From contig NC_089180.1 in NCBI RefSeq assembly GCF_947507565.1, positions 2,604,001 to 2,668,000 of the forward strand: a DNA stretch of 64,000 nt, in the 5' to 3' direction. Made by a program: the position numbers and the translations under genes. A model generated the notes under the pieces. The model was not told the origin of the DNA. It searched no databases and saw only the letters and a list, made by a program, of their open reading frames with translations. Each line of letters opens with the position of its first letter. Within the stretch, counting starts at the first letter, position 1. This document shows positions 42,032 to 54,107 of the stretch, one piece after another. Source of the stretch: Oscarella lobularis. Its lineage: Eukaryota > Porifera > Homoscleromorpha > Homosclerophorida > Oscarellidae.

Positions 42032-42164
42032 CGTCTGTTACCTAAATTTAATGCAGCACTCGCGAAATATACGATACTGTAGTAATAACGATACGCGTCT
42101 TAACATTTTCTTTTCCGACTTTTTTGGCACTCAGGGCAATGCCAGCTCTTTCTTGGCATGCTTT

Positions 42165-42823
42165 TCAGAGCGAGACAGGTAAGTTGGCCTTCGAGTCCAT
42201 TCGAAAGCGATCATCTTCGGCTGTTGAAGAGAAGTCGTCCCTAAGTTGTTCCAATAGGAAACAAAATGCTCTGCTTTTAGACAAGTCGGCCAAACTGTAC
42301 TTTCGCAGAAGCTTATGAGAAATGGATCCCGACATGTACCTCAAAGCATTCATTTCGTCATCCGTTATGGTGCGATCGATGCCAGTGCCACCTCTCTGCC
42401 CTTGAGCAACCGAAAATTGTCGACAGAAAGCATCCTCGAAAAGGTAGTCGTTTATCGACTGTGGTAGCAGAGGGTATTCGCAAACAGTGATTCCCAATAT
42501 AAAGGCAAAATGGTCAACGACACCTCTTGGAAGACAACGGTGCTTTCCCTCGTCTAGAAGCAGACGATACGACGCCTATCGCTTGTTTCACGCAGTCGTT
42601 GACCGCGAAGACGATTATGGACGCCGTCCGAGCGCATTCTGGGCTCCCTACTTCGAAGCTCTTTGGCAAGCGCCAACGTCTGCGAGGAGCGCGACGAAAG
42701 AGTCGAATGAGTCGAACATATCCCCTTATTGAGAAACGCGTCGATAGCAGCTGAAAAGGCTTCCATGGAGAGCGAGACACAGCTAGCGTCACGCAAAGTC
42801 ACGTGACATCGGCTAGTTACCAA
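42165..42823 (-). pseudogene. Unnamed transposon-associated gene, copy 2
   Basis: The minus frame 42497-42165 includes LLPQSINDYLFEDAFCRQF and DDEMNALRYMSGSISHKLLR, matching the SDPLLTQTLNQKLF and ENALRYAAGFIPYKLL blocks of 28244-29244. Upstream frames (42823-42514) contain a MEAFSAAIDAFLNKG start and then change frame. C-terminal blocks with VDRGGLF and SLWVTVR are not visible here. Its surroundings again include P-like fragments (39192-40947), the reason to suspect that both belong to one transposon type. No function can be assigned. Confidence 0.5.
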
Positions 42824-44189
42824 TCCCTCTCCTATTTTATCTCTGTCTACATCAAGCTAGTGGTGCGGGGCCGCCTCCGATACCAGTAAGGTTTACACCG
42901 GGTTATGGTTGGGTTAGACACACGTATACAACGGCAAATATCTTACATCCGCCGATAGCCTTTGGTCCGATTTTAAATTGTTTAGGATTTTGTTGTTGGT
43001 GTCTATAAATGAAACAATGTGATTCTTTTCAGGCAAGGGTTTATTCCTACTTCTGTTGATTTTCTACGTGTCAATAGATGTAGGTGCTTAGGTGGATTCA
43101 ATTTTTGTTAGATGTTGTAATAAAATTGTAAACTGAGTTTGAATCTCGCAATCGATAAATGTCACATTTATATTATCTTAACGGATGCCGGGTGACCATA
43201 TCAAGTACATCGTCGATGATCCGAACGTCGATTATCCGAGTTATCAATTAGCCTTGATCAATTTAATTAATGTCACTTGACGTATTAGCGTCATCAACAC
43301 TGACGTCATTTTAAAGTGAGTTCTTAAAATATAAAGAAAATGAAAAATACAAATGTTTGCTCTTAGCTAGGGATATATTACAAGAAGTTGAAAAAAAGCA
43401 GGTTTTTATTCCCTTATCTCACGCTCAAATCGTAGGGAAACGTACGACGAGCACAAGCGCTTTGTCGAGTTTTGCTACAAGCAGTACTACCCAATTGAAG
43501 AAGTTAGCCGCCGAAGTACAGTAGGAATATTAATTACGGCGTCCGCGATAGTCTCGAGGATCCAGACTGTGGTTCGGTCTAACGCGCGCTCCACATACGG
43601 GCGCTCGCATCCCGACCCATAGTCTGGACTGCTTCACATGACCAAGCCGCACCAATCACGCTTCAGTATTAGACATTCCTCCTGCACGCTACTGATTGGT
43701 CGAAGCCCGTCACGTGATAAAACACATGCTTTTCCACGAGGCGATCCGATGACGCGACTTTGATGACGCACCCAGGGGCCCGATCGATGGACGCCACAGT
43801 TACCTGCCTGAATGGGCCAGTTTCAGGTAAGTTTCGCTCTCTAGAGCTGCTTCGACAACGATGCTTTGTGGTTTTTGTCTCTTATATAGACGCTCGAATG
43901 TCGATCAACGTACCACTAACGATCGAGGATTCGTGAGAAAGCTATGCTGTACGGCTGTTTTATGTTCGTATCACCTGTTACAGACTACGTCGGCGTCATT
44001 GAGATCGATCGGAATCGAAAAGAAGTACGCAGAATCGCGCCTAGTACGTGCAACGTATAGCTCCGAATTTCGTCTTCTTCCTCTCTTACCGAGTCAAACG
44101 GACAAGCAAAAATACGTAAGTCCTCAAAACTATGGCGTTTTCTTGCACCACTGACGAAACGCGCTGTCTGCTGTTCTTCTACGATACCC
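42824..44189. other. Intergenic, with one imperfect inverted repeat
   Basis: No gene recognised; 43861-44154 is an open but unassigned frame just before the hAT element. The last part may be upstream sequence of the RecQ-like segment that the hAT element split. Confidence 0.4.
43561..43628. repeat. Imperfect inverted repeat, 17-nt arms
   Basis: TCCAGACTGTGGTTCGG and CCCGACCCATAGTCTGGA pair with two or three mismatches around a 33-nt loop. Confidence 0.55.
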
Positions 44190-46753
44190 CAGTCCTGCCA
44201 AGTGTCACGCATTGTGCGTGACACTCACGCATTTTGACTTCATCTCATGCTCTCACGCATAGCCTCAAATTTCTCACGCATTTTGAAAATATTTTACAAT
44301 AGATATATTTGGTTTAGCGCGCTTGATTACGACTTCTTTCACGCGCGCTACTGCCAGACTCCTACTCTTCGCTAGCACACGGAAACTCGTCAGCATCGCC
44401 TCCACCTTTCATTTCTGATTAGCGTCTGATCTGAGGTCTGACTTGTACTTTCATTCTTTGCTCAGACATATACGCCCTTGACTGTTATGGCTTCGAGTGA
44501 CAGCGATTCAATGGCCGATCCTGACATCATTTCGGTTGGAACTCCATCAAAGAGAAAAAAGTGCGCAGTTGTGCGCGGCGCAGCGACCTATGACACGAAA
44601 TTCAACAAGGACTGGACACGAAAGTATTCGTTTCTTCAACCTGTTAGGCAGGACAGCTATTCCTTTCATTGCACAATCTGCAATAAAACACTTTCATGCA
44701 AAAATCAAGGAGAGGCTGACGTTTCAAGGCATGCGCAAGGAACCAGGCACTTGGAGCTGTCTAAGAAGTTGGATAAGCAGAATCGAATCACTTTTTCTTC
44801 AAGTGATGGACCGTTGGCCCTAAGGTATTTTCTTTCAGACTTTGTTGCGTAAATTAATAAGAGTTTTCGTAGATTATTACAGCTGAAGTTAAAATCAGCA
44901 CTCTCCTTGCCCAGAACAACGTTCCTATTGCGGTTGCTGATCATCTGAGCTCAAGGTTCTGTTTTCGACGGCGACGTTGCCAAAAGCTTTTTCTGTGCGC
45001 GGACAAAAACTACTGCTATTCTTAACGGAGCAGTAGCACCGGCTTTCAAAAGAGAACTTATTGAGGCAATGCAGCATCAGCCTTTCACTTTGGCAACTGA
45101 CGGATCAAATGACACTGGCCTTCTTAAAATGAATCTGATCACCGTCAAAATATTTGATACAAATCGTCACCGAATCGAATCTAGGTTTCTTGATATGGGA
45201 ACGACCGATGGCGTTAATGCTGCAACTTCTGCTGAAATTTTTTCAAAAATTTCAGATGTTTTGAGAACGTGTAATGTTTCGTGGAACAACTGCGTCGGAT
45301 TTAGTGTGGACAATGCCAGCGTGAACTTGCGTAAACACAACTCGATAAAATCGAGGGTACTACAAGTCAATTCCAATGTCTATTTTCTGGGTTGCTCTTG
45401 CCACATTTCGAACAACATTGGAAATGCCGCTTCTTCTGCCTTTGCATTAGAAAGCGGATTTAATATTGAAGAAATGGCAATAGACCTCTTTTACTGGTTT
45501 GACAAAAGCTCGAAAAGGAAAAATTCTCTTGCTGACTTCTGCTGTTTCTGCGACATAACCTATCAGCAAGTTGTTGTTGTTAAGCATGTGTCCAAAAGAT
45601 GGTTAAGTTTAATCAATGCCGTTGAGCGTATATTGAAACTTTACGATGGCCTTAAGTCTTACATTCTTTCGGCCGAAGAACCACAGGCACGGTTTAGACG
45701 TTTAGCTGCTCTCTTTAGCAATCCCATGACGAAGCTGTATCTTTTATTTTATAAGACTGTACTTTCTGATCTTGTGAAGTTTAACGTTTTTCTGCAAAGG
45801 AAAGATCCAGCTATCTACTATTTGTATCCTCATTGCGTTAACTTTCTGCGGAAAACCTTTTCAAATTTATTAAAATATCAGTTCTTAAAAACTATCCTAA
45901 TTTCAATGGTGTTCCATACGCTGAGCCAGAAAATCAATGTGATGATGATTCACTGTTTAAATGCGAGGCAAGAACTGAAGAAGTTAGAAAGCGAAGTATC
46001 CGTTACCGAAAAAAAGTGGAAAAATTCCTGTCTGCAGTAAAGAAATACTACATAGCAGCAGCACGGTATATGGTTGCAAAACTGCCGCTAACCGATGAAA
46101 CGTTGAAACGTGCCAAATTGGTTAATTTTGAAAGGAGGGAACATGCTGATTATGCTGACGTAGAGTATTTTGTGACCCGGTTCAACAACTTTCTAAAGTT
46201 TGAACCTGAAGAAATTGATGCAATTCACGACGAATTCATCGAATATCAACTGATGGAAAAAGATAATATTCCAAGTTCCGTTTGGAGGGATGCTAAGGAA
46301 GAAATTGTTGACGAAGAAACTCAGGCAATATCTGAATTTACGAGAATGGACATTGTTTGGGCGTATCTGTCACAGATAAAATCAACAGATGGCTGCACCC
46401 TCAAATTTCGCTTTTTGGCTAAGGTAGCGGAAATAGTCCTCGGTCTACAACATTCGAATGCTGGAGAAGAACGTGTCTTCAGCATCAAGATGAACAAAAC
46501 AAGTTATCGGTCTCGTCTTGACCTGAATGGGAACTTTGTCGAGCATAATTGAAATCAAAATGCACGATGTTGAGCCCTGCTACAAATTCAATCCCAGCAA
46601 AAGAGTGCTTGAAGACGCCAAAAAAGCGACGAAGAGATCTAATGACGACTCCAAAAAGTAGCTTTAGTAGAATGTAGGCGTGGTCTAAACAATTTTCGGC
46701 GCGCTTCCGCGCCCAATCTCACGCATTTACCTCCTTCTAGGTTGGAAACTCTG
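44190..46753 (+). mobile_element. Full-length hAT element with target duplication
   Basis: The left end is CAGTCCTGCCAAG and the right end, read inward, is CAGAGTTTCCAACC, both fitting the CAGnGnTnnCCAA-like hAT terminus. GATACCC lies directly outside both ends (44183-44189 and 46754-46760), seven of the eight bases expected. Near the left end several TCACGCAT copies (44209-44275) form subterminal repeats, and one is found near the right end (46719). Confidence 0.85.
44487..46661 (+). pseudogene. hAT transposase, near full length with frameshifts
   Basis: Segment one (ATG 44487 to about 44820) has a BED-like zinc finger: FHCTICNKTLSCKNQG followed by RHAQGTRH. A broken piece follows (to 45068), then the catalytic frame 45069-45990 with PFTLATDGSNDTGL (first Asp), VGFSVDNASVN (second Asp) and a long helical insertion with CCHISN-like CSCHISNN. 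The last frame (46016-46540) ends with MDIVWAYLSQIKSTDGC and VLGLQHSNAGEERVFSIK, the C-terminal RNase H/dimerisation block with the Glu in GEERVFS. A final frameshift near 46530 leads to the tail ending KRSNDDSKK at 46661. At least three frame breaks. Related copy: 57350-58118. Confidence 0.85.
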
Positions 46754-47178
46754 GATACCCTACGTTGCCTTGTCACCTCAAGGAAAAGCAAGTCGATGCT
46801 ATCGCGAGCGTACTACGAAACAGAGACACATCTGCCATTCTTCCAACGGGATATGGCAAATCACTTATATATTACCTTCTACCAATGGCACATGATTTCC
46901 TTTTCCGAAAGACAAGGAGCACAAAGCTTTAGTCCTGATCGTTTCACACCTCTTACCCAGCTTATCTCCAATCAAATTAAAAAATTGCCTTTTTTGGCAT
47001 CAATGGTTTATTTTCGACTTCAGCTCAACAAACAACTATTTCGCCTGAAGTTTCTCACGTATTTTCTAGTTCAGAGACAATTTTTACTTCCGGATGGAGA
47101 GGTGCTCTTCTGAAAATTGAAATCAAACAAAGACTTGTGTCAATAGTTATCGACGAGGCTCAGTGTGTAACAGATTGG
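46754..47178 (+). pseudogene. RecQ-like DNA helicase segment
   Basis: Directly after the hAT element, the frame reads CHLKEKQVDAIASVL, then AILPTGYGKSLIYYLLP (Q motif region and Walker A), ALVLIVS in a shifted frame, and VSIVIDEAQCVTDW, the DExH-type motif II of RecQ helicases (here DEAQ). A possible donor (TTG followed by GTAAGC) sits right after TDW at 47178. At least two frameshifts occur between the motifs. It may be an exon of a decayed helicase gene; RecQ-like helicases are also spread in multicopy form in such genomes. Motifs III-VI are not found downstream. The uninterrupted original continues left of 44183 before the hAT insertion. Confidence 0.7.
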
Positions 47179-47179
47179 T

Positions 47180-48825
47180 AAGCTCCTACTCTTAATCCAT
47201 GCAAAATTTGATTTCCAATGATAATAATAAGGGAATGAATGAAAAAAAGCAGCAATCTCAAGCATTCAGAGAGTGGTACAGCCGTCTGGGTGAAGTCATT
47301 TTCTTGTTGGTGGATTCGGTGTGGAGCACGACATCACTTGCGTCGAGACGAGCACGGCAGAGAGGACAGTCACGAGGCTGCCCAGGTACTGAAAGGAACA
47401 CGGGTAGCAGCCGAAAAAGTTGCTGCAGCAGGTGGCGATGACGAAGTCGGACAACACCGTTTCGACGCTTCTCAAGAGGACATCCAGTTGTTGCTTTACT
47501 GCGCCTGGAACCGGCGTCACAGCCTGCTGCATTCCTTCAAAGCCTCAGGCTGGGGGCGGGGCGTTGCGGCCGACCAGCATCAAACGCGCCTCCTGAAGGT
47601 CCGAGAATTGTACAGCAAATAGGCGCCTATTTGGCGCTTTCCAAAAGGCCAAACCTAGAAAGGGAGATGCTATAATAATTTTTATACTTTTTTTACTCAC
47701 TTCTCGTTCCAGGCTCGTCGTGTTTGACCGATGCGTCCTTGTCTACCAGCACAATCCGGTCGGTTATGTCGAGACAAGAAGCTCTCTGAAAGCACTCCTG
47801 GACCATTGTAGTCATAGAAGGGACGGAAACGTCGCCTTCTCTCAGTTGAACATTTGACGTCTGGATTGGTTGTCCTATTCCCACCTTCAGCCTTCTTCTG
47901 TCATCCGAAATATCGACGCTGACAAGGCTGATCTGCTACAGGGTTATTTGCTCTGTCACCTCGAAGGCAGGCGCCTTTCGCTTCCTTGCTGAGGACGTTC
48001 TCACTGTTTGCATAAATCGAGCCGCGCCCACGGCTGGCGAGAGACCGCTGCTCGGCTGCCAATGTTGCAGTAGCCCTGCGGACGGAGACACTGCAGCAGA
48101 AAAGGACTGCAGCGGCTCCGGGTTAGAAGCAGCGCTGCCGTCGACGAATTTGTATCTGCATCCTGGCTCGCAGGAAAATCGTCCTGTGACGAGATTGGGG
48201 AAAAGGGGCGTTACAGCTGCCGAAGAGTCTCCCTGGTCGTTATTGACAAGGAATGCGTTTTTGCATCAAGGTGAGTGCATAATCTGCCTACTGTCGGCTG
48301 GCTTACTCCAAGGAGAAGTTGCAAGCGGGAGAGGCTGACATCGTTGATTTTCATGCAGTAGGTCGCACCTCCCTTTGTGACAGAAACAGTTGCGTCGCTC
48401 ATGGTTTCGGAACGTCTGGAGAGAATGGCAGAGAGAACAAGAGATGAGCAGCACAGCTCGATACTCAGGTTTTATAGGCCTTGGAAGCTCTTAGCAACGG
48501 AAAAGACGTCACGCCAAATTTGTAATCTAATAATTTAGGTTGTACTGCGGAAATTGCGTCGATGGATGTTAAAACTACGACGTTGTCGTTAGAAACGTAT
48601 AACAATTGCGTAGCATTTTCCTTGTTGGTGTTTGTTTGTCGTTGTTTGTCACTTATTAGAAACCGGTTGTCCGCACCTGGAGGCCAAAAATTAGCCGCCA
48701 AAGCACGACAGGGCGGAGTAGATGTCATTTTGACATCCACAACTCCTTATATGGGCACTAATGCATAAGGCCCGCCCCAGTAATTACTACGTATCACAGT
48801 TGGCTTTGCACTGTTCACTATTACA
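47180..48825. other. Unassigned region with several ORFs
   Basis: Longest frames are 47239-47622 plus (127 codons) and 47296-47532 minus; 48211-48402 minus begins MSDATVSVTKGGATYCMKIN and could be a first exon with good codon-like character. None has a recognisable domain. Short possible introns exist, so a small multi-exon gene on the minus strand (about 48402-47693) is possible. Confidence 0.25.
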
Positions 48826-50227
48826 ATGAAGGATAACGTTGATGAAGACGACGTTCGGGCTTACATTGCCCAAGGGTTGACTCACGCTCAAATAAGCGAC
48901 AATTTGAAGGAACAATTTCCAGAGATCAAAGGCTTTAGTGAACGCAGCGTTCGGCGGTACTGCCACGAACACGACATTCACTGGACAACGCCAGTAACAG
49001 AAGCGGAGCTCTTGCGGAAGGTTGAGGAAGGAATACAGTCGGTAACCTGAGGAGGCAATTATCTAATTTGGCGTGGGACTCTGATTTTAGGTCGGGCCCA
49101 CATACGGACGAAAGACAATGAAAGGGCTGCTCGCCGTGCAGGGATTACATGGATTAGGAGAGGTACTGTTCAATTTTTCAAATCATTTTTGAATTTCTGA
49201 ATCTCGTTGTAGGGGCGCGTTGGACGGGCACTGGCCGAAGTGGCGCCAGAGTACCATGCACTGCGCCAACAGACGGCGGCACGGAGAGCCAATCCAATGC
49301 CGTACTACGCCGAATACTTTGGTCACAAATTACACGTAGACCAAAATGAAAAGCTCGTCATGTACGGCGTCACGCATGTTGCTGCAATCGATGGATTCAG
49401 CGGGAAAGTTGTCCGCACATCGACGATGCCAATCAAAAACAACCAGCTCATCTACGAGCAGATCTTCCGGCCGGTGACACTGGAGTACGGTCTCTGGGAT
49501 CAGATTAGGATCATGGGGCAGAGTTTCTGCTCTCACTGTACGTGCAAGAAAGCCTCTCGCAGCATCGTACTGACACCTCCTACGCCCGCACGGAGTCAAA
49601 ACACGTAACGTTCACAGTAGGCTACCGGGCTGTCGCTTGATCCTATTGTGTAGAATCATCCTGTCGAAAGGCTGTGGGGAGAAATCAATCAGCGCGTCAA
49701 CTATCCGCTGAAGGCGGCAGTAAACCAACTGGTGGAGCAGGACGCTCTTGACATCGCCGATGATTGCAGCAAATTCTCCGTGTCGTCTGTTCTCATAGAC
49801 GTGTGCAGAGTGGGAATAAACAAATTCGTCGCATCGTGGAACAAACATCCTATACCAGGTACGCACAGCAGAAATGGGCTCTAATACTGACTGGAGTTAA
49901 TTCTCTCCCTGAGGTCGAGGAACGCCCGACTTCATCGTGATGCAAGCGAACAGGGCTGCCGTTGTTACTGCACAAGTGGTTCCGAGCCTCCGAGAAGTCG
50001 TTGAAGGATACGTGCAAGCGACAGGAGGCACGCTTGCGGCGCCTCGAACTTTCGGAAGGGACGTTCTCTCAAGAGATCATGCGAAAGAAGCGGAACGAAG
50101 AATCCAAATGGATCTGAGATTCAACCCTAAAGAAATGTTTTCGCGTGTGGTCAATGGCGACGTAACTTTGCTCCAAGAAGCGGTTATGTATCATCGCCAA
50201 ATAAGCCAATTGCTTGACGAGAACTAG
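48826..50227 (+). CDS. Intron-bearing integrase-like (DDE) gene
   Basis: Five exons fit without gaps: 48826-49041 (starts MKDNVDEDDVRAYIAQGLTH, an HTH-like region ending RSVRRYCHEHDI), 49091-49162 (VGPTYGRKTMKGLLA), 49213-49607, about 49655-49858, and about 49914-50227. All introns are about 50 nt and GT-AG. The catalytic part reads EYFGHKLHVDQNEKLVMYGV (first Asp), VAAIDGFSGKVV, DHGAEFLLSLYVQESL (second Asp, in a shifted frame) and NHPVERLWGEINQRVNYP (Glu), the rve/IS3-like integrase fold. The C-terminus ends RVVNGDVTLLQEAVMYHRQI. I recall this family in other metazoans, possibly grouped with IS3EU/Ginger-type elements. One small frameshift near 49508 (QIRIMG against the expected DHG) is the only break. 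Confidence 0.8.
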
Positions 50228-50356
50228 CGCTACTATTTTTAGTTGCATGTGATATGGGCGTGTCTTCGGGCGGAAGATCAAAAATACACAATATCGAACA
50301 TCACCATAACTGGCACGTCGCGTGATGGGGCGGTTTAGGCACGGATACTAGAAGAA

Positions 50357-50506
50357 GATGCAAAAATTTAGCGACTGGCTGGATAAGAAAGAAAACAAGT
50401 ACGTTTCTCATGACATTCAGAATGAGCTGCTAAAGACGATGGCGTTATCCATATTGCGAGAATTAGCAGATAGTGTTCGTCAGTCAACATTTTACACAAT
50501 CATGTG
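50357..50506 (+). pseudogene. hAT (DUF4371/ZMYM-like) transposase fragment
   Basis: A 49-codon frame starts MQKFSDWLDKKENKYVSHDI and continues QNELLKTMALSILRELADSV and STFYTIM, matching the part just before the first catalytic Asp in DUF4371-type hAT proteins. It stops where the DExTD-like motif should follow. A different hAT branch from 44190-46753. Confidence 0.6.
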
Positions 50507-50509
50507 AGA

Positions 50510-51619
50510 GAGAATGAACTGACTCGCCATACTGGATGTCGTACTCCTATGCATCTCGTCGTTTCTACGTTCTCATTATTTGTCTCCCTCATTTCTGTTT
50601 GTGATCACCCAGAGACTCTCACCTACTTACATGCTTAGAAGCGTTAAAAGAAAAAGTGAGAATCAATACGTGCAATACTTGTAGCTTGACTGTGACAGAA
50701 GAAACTATGCAGAGTAAGTTGCGTACTTTTCTGAAGAGTTAATTTACCTTATTTCACGCTTTTTCTCTTCAAGCAGCAAATGAGGACGGTAATTCACTAG
50801 AATTCTGTTTCTTGTAAAGCAAATATTATTAATTAATTTCTGTTTACTAGACAACCGCATTGAAAAAATGGTGCAAACAGCCGAGTCCAGAGTAATCATG
50901 AAGGTAGAAGAAACAGAGATCACGTTAGTGGAAAAAATTAATGGACAGAAAATAACAGAGCAGCCAGAACAAGGAGGAAATGAAGGCAATCTGGCTGAGT
51001 GCGGTACTTCGCTCTAGAGAGACTGCATTGAAAATCTATGCAGGGCGTAGATGTTAATTAATTAATTAATTAATTAATTAATGAAGAGGTCATATTTTTT
51101 CTTGCGCTGTAATTGCTAAAAACGCCTCATATCATTATGTATTGGTTTTTCCGCGTAGATTTCAAGGAGCTGAAAATGACGGACACTGAAATCAAGCCAG
51201 GTAAGGAGGACCAGACGGTTGTTGAATGATCTGTCTTTTAATACCATCTGTAGACTATCAATTTTACCAAAAGACAATCGTCAACAATGAAGGAGTCTCT
51301 ATCAAGTTCATCGTGCCGTATCAATTTCGATTTTCCTTCTCCATCATCTTTTCCTGTGAAAGACGATGAAAAATTTGTTCCAAGGTCTTTCTTGGTGTGC
51401 GTTCTTCCTTGACCGCCTATTCTTTGGTCAATGAAGCTCAGTGAATAAGTACTTCGGAATGGGCCAATTACACCATCATCATAATCACTCTTTGTTCGCA
51501 TCAAAAAAAGTCCTGCCCATTTAGGAATAGAACCAGAAACAGGGTGTAATATAAATTAGTGATCACTAATTGAAGTTCTGCGCGCGTTTTGTAATATCCC
51601 CAGACCACATCAGCGGAGA
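50510..51619. other. Intergenic, with possible small exons and a microsatellite
   Basis: Possible exons at about 50634-50712 and 50848-51017 (RIEKMVQTAESRVIMKVEET, then a stop), flanked by plausible splice sites, encode a charged helical peptide I cannot assign. (TAAT)n lies at 51055-51082. Confidence 0.3.
51055..51082. repeat. (TAAT)n microsatellite
   Basis: About seven tandem TTAA/TAAT units. Confidence 0.95.
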
Positions 51620-51729
51620 GAACCTCTACGCTGGTTTGGCATACCCGAAATACCCAGATCGCACCGCCAGGATGAGGATAACCACCACAAAATGTTTCTG
51701 TATAACTGTTGGAGGTGTAAGGTTTATAG

Positions 51730-53060
51730 TAGAACAGGTGTACCAGAGATTTCTTTGGCCACAGGGTTACCTTCGATCACTGTTGTCACAGGTTTACCTG
51801 TGATCACTGTGTACCAGAGATCAGAGGGGCCACAGTTGTACTTGTGCTCACTGTGGTCACAGGTGTACCTGTCTGTGATTACTGTTGCCCCAGTTGTACC
51901 CGTGATCACTGTGGCCACAGGTGTACTTGCACTTTGGCTACAGGTGTACACAGGATCACTGTGACCAGTTGTACCGTGATCACTGTGGCCACAGTTGTAC
52001 CAGAAATCTCTGCTGCTGCAGGTGTACCTCTGATCACTGTGGTCACAGGTGTACCTATGCTCACCGTGGCCACAGGTGTACCTGTGTGATTACTGTGGCC
52101 ACAGGTGCACCAGTGATCCTTGAGGCTATCAGGTGTACCTGTGATCACTGTGGCCGCAGGTGTACCTGTGATCGCTGTGACCAAATGTGTACCTTTGATC
52201 ACTGTGGCCACAGGTGAACTACAAATCACAGGTGCACCAGAGATGTGGACACAGATTTACCTGTGATCGCTGCGACTACAGATGTACCAGAGATCAGTGG
52301 GGCCACAATTGTACCTGTGATCACAGGTGTACCTGTGATCACTGTTTCCACAGGTGTATTTGCACTTTGGCTACAGGTGTACACAGGATCACTGTGGCCA
52401 CAGTTGTACCCGTCATCACTGTGGCCACTGCAGGTGTGCCTCTGATCACTGTGGTCACAAGTGTATCTATATGCTCACCGTGGCCACAGGTGTACCGGTG
52501 ATCGCTGTGACCAAATGTGGCCACAGGTGTACTTGCACTTTGACCGCAGGTGTGCACAGGATCGCTGTGGCAACAGTTGTACCCGTGATCACTGTGGCCA
52601 CCACAGGTGTACTTGCACTTTGGCCGCAGGTGTACACAGGATCACTGTGGCCACAGTTGCACCAGAGATCTCTGTTGCTACAGGTATACCTCTGATCACT
52701 GTGGTGGTCACAGGTGTACCTATGCTCACTGTTACGCATGATCACTGTGGCCACAAGTGTACCAGAAATCTCTGTGGTCACAGGTGCACCAGAGATCTCT
52801 GTGGTGGACACAGATGTACCTGTGATCGCTGTGACTACAGATGTACCAGAGATCAGTGGGGCCACAGTTGTACCTGTGCTCACTGTGGCGTACCTGTGAT
52901 CACCGTTGCCACAGTTGTACCCGTGACCTCTCTGGCCACAGGTGTACTTGCACTTTGGCTGGCTACAGGTGTACACATGATCCCTGTTGCCACCCAGTTG
53001 TACCCGTGATCACTGTGGCCAGAGGTGAACCAGAGATCTCTTTGGCTACAGGAGTTTTAA
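51730..53060. repeat. Minisatellite 1, GTGATCACTGTGGCCACAG family
   Basis: About 1.3 kb of degenerate units near 30 bp built from GTGATCACTGTGGCCACAGG and TGTACC. Higher-order blocks recur (for example the part with TTTGCACTTTGGCTACAGG). Cys/His-rich ORFs on the plus strand are translations of the repeat. It ends about 30 bp before a Helitron 3' terminus, so it is probably Helitron cargo. Confidence 0.93.
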
Positions 53061-53090
53061 CTCAAAGTTTTGTACCATGACAACTACGGG

Positions 53091-53121
53091 TACCCGGCGC
53101 AGCCGGGTATTAAACAGCTAG
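53091..53121 (+). mobile_element. Helitron 3' terminus after minisatellite 1
   Basis: TACCCGGC, loop GCA, GCCGGGTA, then 8 nt and CTAG followed by T: the same end as at 37903-37933 with two or three changes. The 5' TC end was not located. Confidence 0.9.
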
Positions 53122-53239
53122 TTACATCTATGGTGGGTACAGTTGGTGGATACCAAGAAACGTCACGTGAAAGCGCGAGTTACACATCCCTCTGATCACA
53201 CACACAGGTACCTTTATGATATCACAGTCGTTGTGACGT

Positions 53240-54093
53240 CACACCCTCCCGTATGTCTATGGGAAAATTCATTCCATAGACCAGTCAAGAGGATCCTTAT
53301 GAGTCGATGTCTATGGGAAAATTAATTTCATAGACCAGTCAAAAGGTTCCTTTGGAGTCGATGTCTATGGGAAATTAATTTCATAGACCAGTCAAAAAAG
53401 GTTCCTTAGGAGTCGATTCTAGGAGAAAATTAAATCCATGGACCTGTCAAAAGGATCCTTAGGAGTCGATGTCTAGGAGAAAATTAATTCAGTAGACCAG
53501 TCAAAAGGATCCTGATGAGTCGATGTTTATGAGAGAAAATTAATTCCATAGACCAGTCAAAGGTTCCTTAGGAGTCGATTCTATGGGGATCCTTAGGAGT
53601 CGATGTCTAGGAGAAAATTAATTCAGTAGACCAGTCAGGATCCTTATAAGTCGATATTTATGAGAAAATTCAGACCAGTCAAGAGGATCCTTATGAGTCG
53701 ATGTCTATGGGAAAATTAATTCCATAGACAAGTCAAAAGGTTCCTTATGAGTCGATGTCTATGGGAAAATTAATTCTATGGACCTGTCAAAAAGGATGAG
53801 TCGATGTTTATGAGAATTAATTCCATAGACCAGTGAAAAGGTTCCTTAGGAGTCAATGTCTATGGGAAAATTAATTCCATGGACCTGTCAATGTGATCCT
53901 AGATGGGGAGAATTAATTCCATAGACCAGTCAAGAGGATCCTTATGAGTCGATGTCTATGGGAAAATTAATTCTATGGACCTGTCAAAAGGATGAGTCGA
54001 TGTTTATGAGAAAATTAATTCCATAGACCAGTGAAAAGGTTCCTTAGGAGTCAATGGTCTATGGGAAAATTAATTCCATGGACCTGTCAATGT
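53240..54093. repeat. Minisatellite 2, about 55-bp units
   Basis: Around 15 units share GTCGATGTCTATGGGAAAAT, TAATTCCATAGACCAGTCAA and AGGTTCCTTAGGA. TCTATGG and CCATAGA inside each unit are inverted, so each can fold. Deletions and a few truncated units give irregular spacing. Confidence 0.93.
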
Positions 54094-54107
54094 GATCAAC
54101 CACAACG

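Noticed and set aside
47239-47622. 127-codon ORF as a gene
   Set aside because: Antisense is also open, no domain is recognised, and no splice or start context decides for it; left as unassigned.
52461-53009. Cys/His-rich ORFs (up to 182 codons) resembling zinc-finger arrays
   Set aside because: They are translations of minisatellite 1; neighbouring frames are equally open and no ordered C2H2 spacing exists.
53240-54093. Regular repeats that might suggest a CRISPR array
   Set aside because: Eukaryotic context, units vary in length and lie back to back without unique spacers; it is a minisatellite.
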